From: Taeniopygia guttata
Taxonomy: Eukaryota > Chordata > Aves > Passeriformes > Estrildidae
Assembly: GCF_048771995.1 (NCBI RefSeq)
Contig: NC_133026.1
Location: forward strand, 60,017,001-60,081,000
Length of the DNA: 64,000 nucleotides
Reading direction: 5' to 3'
The stretch's first letter is position 1. Each line of letters begins with the position of its first letter. A model generated the notes under the pieces. It was not told the DNA's origin. It worked only from the letters and a program-made list of their open reading frames with translations, and made no database searches. The translations under genes were made by a program, and so were the position numbers. Positions 12,801 through 23,100 of this stretch are shown in pieces.

Positions 12801-14498
12801 AAGCATCAAGAAAGAAATATGTGAATGTGAAGTCCACCTCTGTTCAAGAAAGTATTTAATCATCTGTGACTGAATCCCTTTGGTTTCCTCAGATTTAATA
12901 CTTCAGTGCTTTCTCAGTTAGCATATTTTCCGAATTGTGTCCCCAGTATTTAAATACATTCCGTAAGCAAGAAACATCTGCAACCATTATTCAAAAAAAT
13001 TTAAGTATTTAAGTGAGAAATTATTAATTTTCAATTCAATCATCAAATTGGCCATACTTGGCAACTAATCTCCCTGTAATGCTCATAGCCAGCCCCATGT
13101 GTCTACCACATGACAGACTGCTTTGACAGTCTTGTGAGATTCACCACCATTTTTAAATTCTTCAGTGAGATCACATACTTGCAATGACACCTGAATTCAA
13201 AACATCTTGCAGAAGATTATTTTCCCCCCTTCGCCCTGCTCCTCTCGATGAGCACATGATTAGACACTAGCAGATGCAAATCCTAGTGGTCTAGATCAAG
13301 TCAGGGCATGCAGGCACCTATGGGGCAATGGTTCCTAAACTGATGAGTGTAGTGACAACACACTCATCTTTTCACAACTCTCAAGATAGGAATCTAAGTA
13401 ACCTTCAGCCTGAAACCACTCACATTTCTCTGTTCAGGTTTGGGTTTTTTTTACTTAATCTTGAAAACCAAGCCAGAAAGCTACAGACCCCTAATCTAAT
13501 CCTACTATTTCTTTTGAACGCAGTAACTGTACCAAATAGCCACTTGTTTTGTTTTCAGCTTTTCAGATCTAATAGGTTCATTAAGTCCTCTCTTCAGTGG
13601 TTTGGCATTACCAACTTCGTCAACTTCATTATTTGTCCTGGGAGACACGTATGCAGTTTTTATTTTAAACAATGTGACTCAACTGCACATATTGAGAATT
13701 AAAGATTTGGCTTTTTTATCCCAGTTTCTCCCCACTGAATTCCTGTTCAGCTTTAGTCCAACTCCTGAGCTTCACAGCGATTCAGTAAACTAAAAAATTT
13801 CTGTACATCAATCAAGTCTTTCAGTGAGGTACAAAACTGCACTTTTGAAATAGGCTGCTTCCGAGCTCAAAGGTGTTGAAGAAAAAGAAAGATCTGGAGC
13901 TTCAGTGACATTCTTGAGACACAATTTGACAGAAATTACATAAGCAGACCACTGCAAAACATGTCCAGTAGATGTTTCTGCACATACAGATCTGAATTTC
14001 CAGGCTAGTGTCTAATCGTGCTCATTTTCAGGTGTCCTTTCTTTTTCCACCCACTCTTCACTCTTTCAAACCAGTTAGGCCAAGGCTGTTATGTTGCCTT
14101 CCAGCTTGCAAGAGTGCTCTATGTGGTTCTGTTTCAAAAGGACTCCAGTTTATCTTACAAACTCCTTATAAACTAAAAGCCCAGGCATCTGGTTGTTCCC
14201 TTTTGGATAGCTATTCCAGCCTGGAGGAACAGAGGAATGTATGGTTCCTCACCTGATCTCCAGAAGAGGCATCAGCTGTGGAGCAGGGAGTTCCATCCAA
14301 CAGCAGTAGGAGCTGGTTTGCAGAGGACAGATCAGAGGGGGTGGCAACTCATCCCGAAGAAATCCAGGTAGTCATAACGAAGTTTCATGTTACCAAGTTA
14401 TCTCCAGCACCATTAAATACATGACCTTCCTGAGACACAAAAGCCTAAAGATCAGCTCTCTTGATGAGGGCTCTACATGAGCATGTGCTGTGTGCATG

Positions 14499-14508
14499 CC
14501 CCCCCCCC
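14499..14508. repeat. C10 homopolymer
   Basis: Ten consecutive C on the plus strand (G on the minus). Short and probably length-variable. Confidence 0.95.
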
Positions 14509-14567
14509 AGCACGGGAATGCATCCTTGTATCCTGTGCTCATATGCATAGGTGCTCCATCCATGCCC

Positions 14568-14609
14568 ATGAATTCCCATTTCATCCCTATGAATTCCCAT
14601 TTCATCCCC
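14568..14609. repeat. 21-bp tandem duplication
   Basis: Two adjacent 21-base units beginning ATGAATTCCCATTTCATCCC (14568-14588 and 14589-14609) differ only at the last base, followed by a partial third (ATGATT). It lies within the candidate distal 3' UTR. Confidence 0.9.
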
Positions 14610-16087
14610 ATGATTATGTGCTCCAATGCAAAATGGATGAGGAGAGTGAAAACAGACTCATGTACATCTGAAGGGGGAATGCGGGATGGATAGGAAATTA
14701 ATTGACTCTGACATTCAGGAACAGCACAAAACAACTAATCAGCACCAAAAAAAAAAAAAATAGAGGATTTGGAATTATAATAAAAATGTACTGAAGCACA
14801 TGAAAATGATTGAAAAATGCATTTTCTGAACATTCATTACACATTAAATTTCACTGATCTTGGAAGGTTAGTTTTTCATCATAGATGCTCAGGGCAACTT
14901 AAGAAATGTCTTGAAAATTGTTCAACTTGAGGCTGAAGCAAGAAGCTTTACTTGTGACACAAACATGCAAGAGGTAAAGTGACAAAGAGAGAGAACACAA
15001 CAAGCCCAGCTGTCAGGCCTAAGAACACCGTACAGCACCAGAAAGGTCAGTCACTAACATGTTCTAAATCCACTGCATTTACAGATAATCTTGTCCTATT
15101 TAAGCTCTTGCTCAAAAACCTTGCCTTCAGGGCCAGCAGATCTTTCAGCAGCCTCTCAGACGCTGCTAGGATTTACTTGCTGCCATGTACCTTCTTCCCT
15201 CCCTTCCCCCTCCATCCACGCATAGAAAAGGTCTGGGAAAAACAAATCTCAAGGCATACTTTCTGTGCAATTGGGATAAAGAGGCATTTCAACCCCAACA
15301 CTTACTAGAGAGGTGTTCACTTGACATGTGAACATCTCCTGCAGTACTCATGCAAGTGTCTCATGCCAGTAGGCCCCATTCCCTGGGGCCAGTTTGGCTA
15401 TGGATGGTGGGTACAGATCCATTCTCATGAGTGGGAGGAAGCAGCATCCTCTGCTCCCTGGTATTGCTGTGAAAAGATCCAGAGAACGCAGGCTGGGCTC
15501 AATTTACATGACAGACTGGTGCGTGGAGCTTTTGATTCTGGGACATCTACAGAAGAGCTCAGACCGTGTTATTAATTGTTTGGGCTTGGTTCACCCCTGC
15601 CGTGAATATAATAAAAACCAGTTGTAATATCAACCATCCCAACTCCAGAGAATCATTTGCACTATCAAAAAGAGCTGGCTGCCCGTGGCTTCAGCAATCA
15701 TGTGACATGGGGGGGCTCAAGGCAAGAGGGAACCAGTGTACCAGTCTGCACAATGCAAGCTTAAGTGAAGGCCAGCAATCCTTCATTCCTATAAGCAAAG
15801 CATTTACCTTAATTTTTTAGTTTTATTAAAACAGAAAAAAAGTCTTGTGGCTTGGTAGTCATCAGCTATAATTCTGTATTCCATACCAATTAAAACATGA
15901 ATGCCCTTTCACTATTTACCACAACCCATACTTTAAAAATTGCCTTTAAATGCTGAGTGATGAATTTCAGCCACCTTCTCATAAAATATGGAGCAACTCT
16001 GCCAAATTCCCTTCCACGCTCTTCATTTGATGGCAAAATAACAGAGGAACCATAATTCACTTGCTATCATTCTTTTCCTGCTAACTT

Positions 16088-16093
16088 TTTATT
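16088..16093 (-). terminator. Candidate proximal poly(A) signal of RNF152
   Basis: AATAAA on the minus strand (TTTATT on plus). It is followed on the minus strand by an A-rich stretch, then a U/G-containing stretch at about 16030-16060 that could serve as the downstream element. It would give a 3' UTR of about 3.7 kb. Confidence 0.35.
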
Positions 16094-19000
16094 CAGAATG
16101 AGCTTCATTAGTAAAGATGAAACTTTGGATTCATTACTACTCCATGTTTACAAAACATACAGGCTCCTTTACATCGTGGTTAAGCATGAACAATCACTGA
16201 ACACACAATTTCCTAAAAAAATCCTGCATACCAAAATTGCATATTTTGAATTTTTAAAATTCACTAAACAAAATTTCACAGAGTGAACCCTAAAGTCTGT
16301 TTGCCAGCAAAGCACAAGCCAACAATGGAAGTTGGGACCATCCAGGAAAAAAACTGAAACTGGACCCCAACACACACACCTTTCCTATTAAACAAGCAAA
16401 TAAATACACATTCATACAGAGTAATGTGCTCTAAAAATGCAGGTGCTTGAATAATTACCCACACATTTTAGTGTAAGTTTTGGTTTCTCACACAGTACTG
16501 GGTCACAGTAAGCTTCTGTCTTTCTTTTTGGTGGAACTGGGCAGTGACTTCTTATCGGACACCAGAGAACAAAAGCTAACCTGGAACCTTGATGATTTTG
16601 GCACAAGTCCAAATACGTTTCTCCACAAAGGAAAGATTAAAAAGACAAGACTGTTTTTTTTAAATAATAATTTAAAAAAATTAGCAGTATCACTTTTTAA
16701 TGCCAGGTATTGAACCAAGGAACAGGACAGACTGCACTGCATTTTTAAAGTAGTATGACTATTGACATACTTGAGAAACATTTTAACACTGTACATTACA
16801 ACAAACTATTTAGTTCATTTCTACACAAGTCAGCAAAAAAGCTAGGTGATCTAACATATATGACAGCTGCAAATTTAAAATTCTAGTCACAGTCTAAAGC
16901 CAGAACAAAAACTTTTCCAGAACTCCTATTTATAAAAAGGAAGGAACATACACACCATGCGCATACACGCAGGCAAAAATCTTGAGGTTTTACTTATTGC
17001 TCTTACACAAGGCTGTGAGCAGGCAAATGTCTGGATCAGAAATTAGGTCAAACATGCATTTCAGCAGGCACAAAAGTACAGGAAATTCATATTAACAAAA
17101 CAATGTAGCACAGGATGGTATTCTGCTAATTTAACACTTAACGTCATTAATTCCGGATAAACTCCAGGCCTGCCTGTTGTATAATGTGTTATGCAGAGCG
17201 GTATTTTAACCTAATTTCTGATTCCTCTTTTATTCTGCACTCTCTATATGGAGATGAAGAGGGCCTTTCTTTGCAATGTCAGAGAATCCTTGGCCTCAAG
17301 AGCTTCAGTCAGGCAGGTATGGCTGGAAGGAGGTAACGTTACCACCACTGTGTCACTACAACCTGCTCCTTGACTGCCTCGCAGTTTTGTGCATTCACTG
17401 ATAACTCAGATATACAAATGCAGAAGCTGGTGCAAAATGCACCAGTAGTGTTCTCAGAGCATCTTTCACCCATGCCAGAAGCTTCTGGTACACCCAGCAA
17501 TTGCTACAGGATAAGGCAGTAGAGGGTCAAGTCCTGTGTCTGGTCAGTTGCTCAAGAGTCTTGTAAAAGGCAGGATATTTGTGAACTTGCTTTCCTTTAC
17601 ACAATGAGCAGCGTAGCATGGATGTCAGTAGAAATCTGGCTAGCTACTGGCAAAAGAGACGAGCACGTTCACAAGACACATTTGGGAATACCTGGTGTTC
17701 CCTACTGCAACCACATGAAACATGCTGTGGAGAGGTGTCCATGTAATTACAATACTTGCAAGCCAGGTTCAAGGCATACTGCACATGGGCCTTGCACAAA
17801 AAAGGCATTGAGTGTGTTATCTGAAGACTTTTTTTCCCCCTGTGCTATGCATATATATGACAGTAGATAAAAATCAGCACAATGGTTCCTCTCCACACGT
17901 GAGCAAACACACACCATCACAACTAAGCACCCTATATTCCATTCTTCCGTTAACGGAAACCAAGGAAGAAAATGGTGGTTTAGAAACAGAGAAGGAAAGA
18001 AATCCAGCATGAAGTCAGAGGTATGTTCCTGACAGAAGTGTGAGCTGAGAATGTTTATTGTGAACCAGCAACCAGATTTGGTGACAAAACCAGAAAACCA
18101 AGGATGACTATGGAGCCAACCTGGGCACTGCATAGTCGAAACTGTGTTATAATACGGCATTCAGCAATCTCCAAGAATTAGAAAAGGCAGCAGGTAGACA
18201 ACAAGAGGACACGTTTGCCTTGCACTCACAAAAAGAAGCAGTGCAAATCAACGGATTTTTCTGTCTTATTAAAGGTCTGCCATGTGCCCCTTGATCCAAG
18301 CCCTAAATCTCATGTAAATTTCAGCAGACTTGCCAAATAAGCAAATTCACACTGGGCTCTATTTTACTTATGAGCAGTACTACTAAAGCTAGTGGGACTG
18401 ATTAGAGCCAGGTGCTACTGCAGGGAACATTCAGGAATTTGGCTCTTCCCAAGAAGTGAACTGCAAATGACTGGGGTTTCATGACAGTTACAAGAGACTG
18501 TCATGAAAGGGAGGAGGGACACTTATTGTGTTTGTTTTTCAAATCTGTCCTTATGAAATCATCAACACTAGTAAGACTGAAACATGGGAAGACACCCTGT
18601 TACGCTCACCCAGACATTCTGACACCAGGACAGTCACAGCTGTTTAGGAGGGGTGGCCCACCCAGTATAAGGTTAGGCTGGCCAGGATTCTTCTCTGAGA
18701 TACATTGCTGCCTCTTACTAGATGACTGCATACAACAGTCCTTGGTCTCAGTTTCAATGGTGAAGCTTTTTTTGAGCAACACCTCTGCCACACCACCCAT
18801 TAGTGCACAGTTGCAACTCCTAGGAAAGAGGGAGGCAAAATATGCCTAAATTCTTCAAAACCAATTAAGGAAACCTAACCTGCAGAAAAAGAAAATTGAG
18901 AGCAATATGTTATCACACCCTCGCAGGACTCCCAGGACTTCTCATGACCTATTTCTTCACTAATAGCTATGAAGGCCAGATCATCAGGAACTGTGCAGCC

Positions 19001-19772
19001 AGACTGGAGGTGAAACAGCATGTCCAATGTTTACCATGCAGAGCCATCCTTCCCATAAAGCAGTTAGGCAGAACTGTTTTGACTGCACTTTTTATGTATT
19101 TTTTCTAGCTCACTTTGAATCCCTTCTTGAAAGCTCCTTCAAATAAAAGATGCTGGAAGTACCACTTCCCTGTAGTTGAAAGAAATGGGGAAAAACGGAG
19201 GCAAAACACAGACACCAAGGAAGGAGATAATTGATTGTAAAATGCTACCTTTTAAAAACTATTGTACAACTCCCTAACTTGGTTTAATTAATGCGCCATT
19301 TAAAACATATAAAACGCTTTACCAGCTACATGATTTCTCCATTTTGTGAGTCTCCCTCCCTCCCCTCATTAAAAAATAATGCATGTGTGGACTGGTATTG
19401 AACAGCTTGTACAGTTGTGCGCCAGTTCTCATTTAATTCTACATGGAGCAGTTTTGATTTTAATATGCTGTGTTTAAAGAAAAGCCCGTACTGTATACTT
19501 CACAGTATAACCAGCTACATAGAGGTCTTTAATCTCGTAACACAATAAAAAAGGATCACTGTGAAGCTGCAGTTCCTTTGATAAATGGTTGAGGTGACAC
19601 ATGCAGTCCTCCTCAGTGCCACTGCCGCCAGACACGGGATGAGATTTTCTCCGCAGGCTGCAGAGAGGCCTGATGCCACCCCTCCGGGGGCCGCAGCCAG
19701 GCAGGCACCACTGCCCGGGCGCACAGCGTCCTGCAGACACTGGGGAAAGCTGCACGGAATTGTCTTGCTCAA

Positions 19773-19808
19773 CACCACCACCACCAACCCAACCCAACCT
19801 GACCCCCG
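19773..19808 (-). promoter_or_regulatory. G-rich repeat element just after the RNF152 stop codon
   Basis: On the minus strand, starting 23 bases after the stop codon, runs GGGGGTCAGGTTGGGTTGGG, followed by TTGG and four GGT-type triplets. This fits a two-tetrad RNA G-quadruplex or a binding site for G-rich RNA-binding proteins. The repeat is seen; the function is inference. Confidence 0.45.
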
Positions 19809-19830
19809 GGGGAGCACAGCCCCCGCCGCC

Positions 19831-20442
19831 TCAGCCGCAGGAGATCACCGTGAAGCGCTTGGAAATGCACGACATGTTGTGGAGGACGATGCCCAGGAGG
19901 AAGACCAGGACACAAGCCACCAGGATCACAGTGCACACCCCCGACCAGGTGGAGCTTTTCACAGCACCTCTCCGGTCCGGCTCCTCCGCTCCCGCCTCGG
20001 CGGGAAGGCCGCCCTGCAGTGGCTGCTGCTCTGCAGGGATCGTCACCACCGTCAGGGACTTCTGCTGGCTGCCGGGCAGGAGACGGCACCCAATGTCTCC
20101 CGGCAGCAGCGCCCGCTCCTTGGAGAGAGGCAAGGGCAGCATGTAGCACCCATTGCTGGGGAGTTTGATGAAGACGGGGGTGTGCTCCGAGGTGTGGGGG
20201 ATCGCGATGACGGCGATCACCTCGGGGTCATCGGGCAGCTGTGACACAGAGTACCCCGGAGGTAGCTTGGTGATCCCACGGCACCAGGGGCAGCGCAGGT
20301 CCTTCTGGCTGGTCCTCATCTGCTGCAGGCACACGGAGCAGCAGGTGTGCTTGCAGTCCAGCAGCTTGGGCCGCCGGCGGGGGCTGTAGTAGTTGAAGCA
20401 AATCTGGCACTCCAGCAGAGAGTCCTGGGACAAGGTCTCCAT
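19831..20442 (-). CDS. RNF152: E3 ubiquitin-protein ligase RNF152, complete 203-aa CDS in one exon
   Basis: Seen: an uninterrupted frame of 203 codons plus TGA. It starts at an ATG with G at -3 and G at +4, a strong Kozak context. Residues 12-54 form a C3HC4 RING finger: C12, C15, C30, H32, C35, C38, C51, C54. Residues about 167-187 form one strongly hydrophobic membrane segment, followed by a short C-terminal tail of about 16 residues, so this is a tail-anchored-type protein. Length and sequence agree closely with mammalian RNF152 as I remember it, with most differences in the linker at about residues 140-160. Known for the family: RNF152 sits on lysosomes, is an E3 ligase that ubiquitinates RagA and Rheb, and restrains mTORC1. 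No frameshift, missing zinc ligand or truncation is visible. The reading frame is GC-rich compared with the AT-rich surroundings. The intron-less CDS could suggest a retrocopy, but the intact splice acceptor upstream and the distant CpG island argue for the native gene. Confidence 0.98.
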   Translation of the reverse strand: METLSQDSLLECQICFNYYSPRRRPKLLDCKHTCCSVCLQQMRTSQKDLRCPWCRGITKLPPGYSVSQLPDDPEVIAVIAIPHTSEHTPVFIKLPSNGCYMLPLPLSKERALLPGDIGCRLLPGSQQKSLTVVTIPAEQQPLQGGLPAEAGAEEPDRRGAVKSSTWSGVCTVILVACVLVFLLGIVLHNMSCISKRFTVISCG

Positions 20443-20634
20443 TGCGGCCAGCAGGGAAGCGCAGCAGGCCTTGTGGTGAGCCTTGCCCTGACACCCTGTA
20501 GGCCAGCGGCAGCAGCCTTCCCACCACTTCTCCTCAGGGCAGCACCCACCTTCCCAACACCACTCTCCTCAGGGCAGCACCAGGCAGCAGCTACGGAGAG
20601 CACAGGAAAACCTCCGGCCTGAAACTTTCAGCAC
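20443..20634 (-). other. RNF152: RNF152 terminal exon, 5' leader, with splice acceptor at 20635-20636
   Basis: On the minus strand a pyrimidine-rich stretch (CTTCTGTTTGTCTCAG) ends in AG at 20636-20635, directly followed by GTGCTGAAAG, which I take as the exon start. The 192 bases between it and the start codon contain no ATG in any frame, so translation from this exon alone would begin at RNF152. The leader carries an imperfect tandem duplication (see 20516-20581). The acceptor is inferred from its consensus; a transcript would be needed to fix the base. Confidence 0.75.
20516..20581 (-). repeat. 33-bp imperfect tandem duplication in the RNF152 5' leader
   Basis: Copy one is 20516-20547 and copy two is 20549-20581. 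Both carry the core CTCCTCAGGGCAGCACC on the plus strand, preceded by CCTTCCCA and a CACCAC-like stretch. They differ by a few bases and a 1-2 base indel. It lies 74-139 bases before the start codon. Confidence 0.85.
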
Positions 20635-20659
20635 CTGAGACAAACAGAAGAACATGCAA

Positions 20660-22880
20660 GAACAGGTTACTCACAGGAGCCTGTGGGAACAGAAGAGTCC
20701 AGCCAAAGAACAATGAAAACTAGCACTGACTTTGTTATCTGGTGAGAGAAACAAATTGTTATCCCTCACTAGAAAGCATCTTCCCACCACCTTCACCAAA
20801 CAGCCCAGTGGCAAAACTTCAGGTCAATCACCAGTATTATCACTAGGTCTCTTTTTGTTTTTTCCCCCTAATTTTCCCAGCAATCAAACTGCCATCAACC
20901 CATCAGTCCACCACTCACAGTTATATTTATGCCCATAACAGAGGTGGCTGTATAGTTCACTAGCCAGGTCCCACAGCAGCAATCTCCTATCATACTTTCA
21001 GGACTTCTCAGCCCTTCCTGCACCAAAACAATTGTTCTCATTTAATCCTTTAAATCTCTAAGGATTTTTAGCTATTTGGCTCCACTGCTAAGTCTGCATG
21101 AAAGGTGAGGGAAAGAAAAACTATGTTTAAATGGAAGCACTTCCACAGGCTCCTAAACTTGTGCCTGTGCATGAATAAGCCACCAAGCAACTATACTGCA
21201 ACATCTACATTTGCATATAATGAAAAGGAATGGTATCATTTTCAGTCAAATTAACTGTTTGCTCAGTTACACAAGCAGTTTGTTGAACATGGTCCCCTGA
21301 AACATAAATTCTTTCACTAATGAAAACCTCACCCGAGACAAAAGTCTCTGTTTAGACCCAGGACCACTGATCACCACAAAGAGGAATAAAATAGAATAAT
21401 AACAGAAAGAAAGATAATGCATTGAATTAAAAGCAAATTGTTACTAATCTTGTTCTAAATCCTTATAAAGGGATTCCCTTTACAATTCCCATTTTCCCAC
21501 TTACTACTTACATCTTTGCCAAGAAGAGGGCATCTGTGTTTACCTGCACAGTGCGTAGTTCAGCTTTGTTTGATTTCGGTCACTCCAACACAATTAATAT
21601 GAAGAGGCGACAGTTTTACATTTTACACTGAATTTGCTTCCAGAGAATAAAGAAAACCCAAAATATCTGCAGGGTAACCTTGGACCTTCTCTTATTGCTA
21701 TGTTATTTCCAGACTAGAGTTAACACCCACAACCAGAACTACAGCTTCTGAGGACTTCTTCCTTTCTATACAGTAACTTCTTGCTCTCCTCTCTAGATTA
21801 TAGTGACTAGGTTGCAACATACTATTCAACGCGTGATATCAGAAAAACAAATATTGTTTAAGAAGAGAAGGCAGGCATAGACATGGGATTTGCAACCTAG
21901 GACAGTGCTCTGGACCTCACTGTACCATGCTTCTGGCAGTTACCAGTATTTGAATAGGGAAAACAAAATTCACGTCATCTCTTCAGATTCTGATGGCTGG
22001 TTTCACCAACATTGGCAGAACTAGCCCTGCTTGCTGATTTTGTAACAGCAGTGGATTTTGGCTCACAGATGCTTCAACAAACACGCAGCGATAATCCCGA
22101 CTCAGGAGGGAGCAGGGGGCAGTGAAGAAGGCAGGAGCTCCTGAAACACGTAAAATGGCTGCAGGGGGAACTGGCACACACTGTCCACCAGCACTTTTGG
22201 GATACTTTATCTTAATGTGGCAGAGAGGCCACCCCCACCATCATGAAGCCCATGGGACACCTGCTCCACACCACTGCCATGCATCTGGTGCGCCATGCAA
22301 GGCATGAACAGATACTCCGTGTGCTGGGGAGCTGAACACTGCTGCAGAAGGGGCTACACATCTGTGTGCAGGCCACACCGAGAGAAAGTGGAAGAAAATG
22401 AGAGGTTTTATCTGCTGTATTTGCTTATCCATTACTATATCCATATCCCCATGGTTCAGGCACACACAAAGGAAGATTATCAAGAAAGGAGCTGACATGA
22501 TAATAGACTAGCATACAGCTGAAAGAGAAAAATGAAAGAGATATATCCATGATGCTGGGCAATTTCTGGCTGAAAAAAAATATTAAGAGACAACGGCCAG
22601 AATAGAAATCAGTTACAGAGACTAAGAAAAGAATCACTCAAGCCACCAGATCCAGTTTTCAGCCACAACCAACCCAGCAGATTTGCATTTTGCACAGAAG
22701 TATCCATACAAAACCTGCAGTTACAGACCATCCAAGTCAAAGCTGAGCTCAGACAGTACAAGACACAACTCTTACCTGCTTTATCTGCCAATTTGTCAAA
22801 AAAGCCTCAGGTATAACAATACTGCAGTACTATTACAAGAAAAAATCCCAGTGCCTAGAAATTCAGAAATTAAGAGAATA
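20660..22880. other. Intron segment, no exon or repeat recognised
   Basis: Ordinary AT-rich intron next to the coding exon. Short frames only. Nothing further can be supported. Confidence 0.5.
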
Positions 22881-23100
22881 TCATAGAAGAGACTCAAAGA
22901 TCATCTGGTTCCAACACCCCTGCTGTAGGCAAGGATACTTTTCACTAGACCAGGTTGTCAGAGCTCCATCCAGCCTGGTCTTGAACACTTCTAGGGATGG
23001 GGCAGCCACAACTACTCTGGGCAACCTGTTCAGTGCCTCACCACCCTCACAGTAAAGAATTTTTTCCTAATATCTAAGCTAAACCTACTCTCATGTGACT
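22881..23100 (-). mobile_element. CR1 LINE 3' fragment in the RNF152 intron
   Basis: The plus strand reads the antisense of the CR1 3' end: 'tcatagaa', 'caaagatcatctggttccaa', 'actagaccaggttgtcagag', 'gccacaactactctgggcaa', 'ctcaccaccctcacagtaaa', 'cctaatatctaa'. The element is therefore on the minus strand, the same orientation as RNF152, truncated at its 5' end near 23100. Confidence 0.93.

Larger units (their letters stand above)
9790..19830 (-). other. RNF152: RNF152 3' UTR, extent uncertain (proximal end near 16.07 kb, distal end near 9.78 kb)
   Basis: From the stop codon leftward there is about 10 kb with no recognisable CR1, LTR or SINE copy, whereas CR1 and LTR copies occur just beyond on both sides. 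Several AATAAA signals on the minus strand lie here, at 18054-18059, 16088-16093, 15822-15827, 12496-12501, 11694-11699, and a pair at 9841-9846 and 9806-9811. Mammalian RNF152 is known to me as having a very long 3' UTR, which makes the distal end plausible, but I cannot show this from DNA alone. Open frames of 60-137 codons inside the stretch show no domain and look like chance. The part nearest the CDS (about 16-19.8 kb) is the best supported as transcript. Confidence 0.5.

Noticed and set aside
13328..13702. A 124-codon plus-strand frame
   Set aside because: No domain, no splice or promoter context; length is within chance for 64 kb.
14390..14734. A minus-strand frame with repeated GMKWEF
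   Set aside because: The protein repeat only reflects the 21-bp DNA duplication, which is a multiple of three.
17747..18160. A 137-codon minus-strand frame in the RNF152 3' region
   Set aside because: No recognisable domain; it lies in the candidate 3' UTR and is most simply chance.
19585..20244. Long plus-strand frames opposite RNF152
   Set aside because: They are antisense shadows of the coding exon with no homology.
19831..20442. RNF152 as a processed retrocopy
   Set aside because: There is an intact upstream splice acceptor, no adjacent poly(A) tail or target duplication, a full open frame and a matching CpG island. Native RNF152 also has its whole CDS in one exon, as I remember it.
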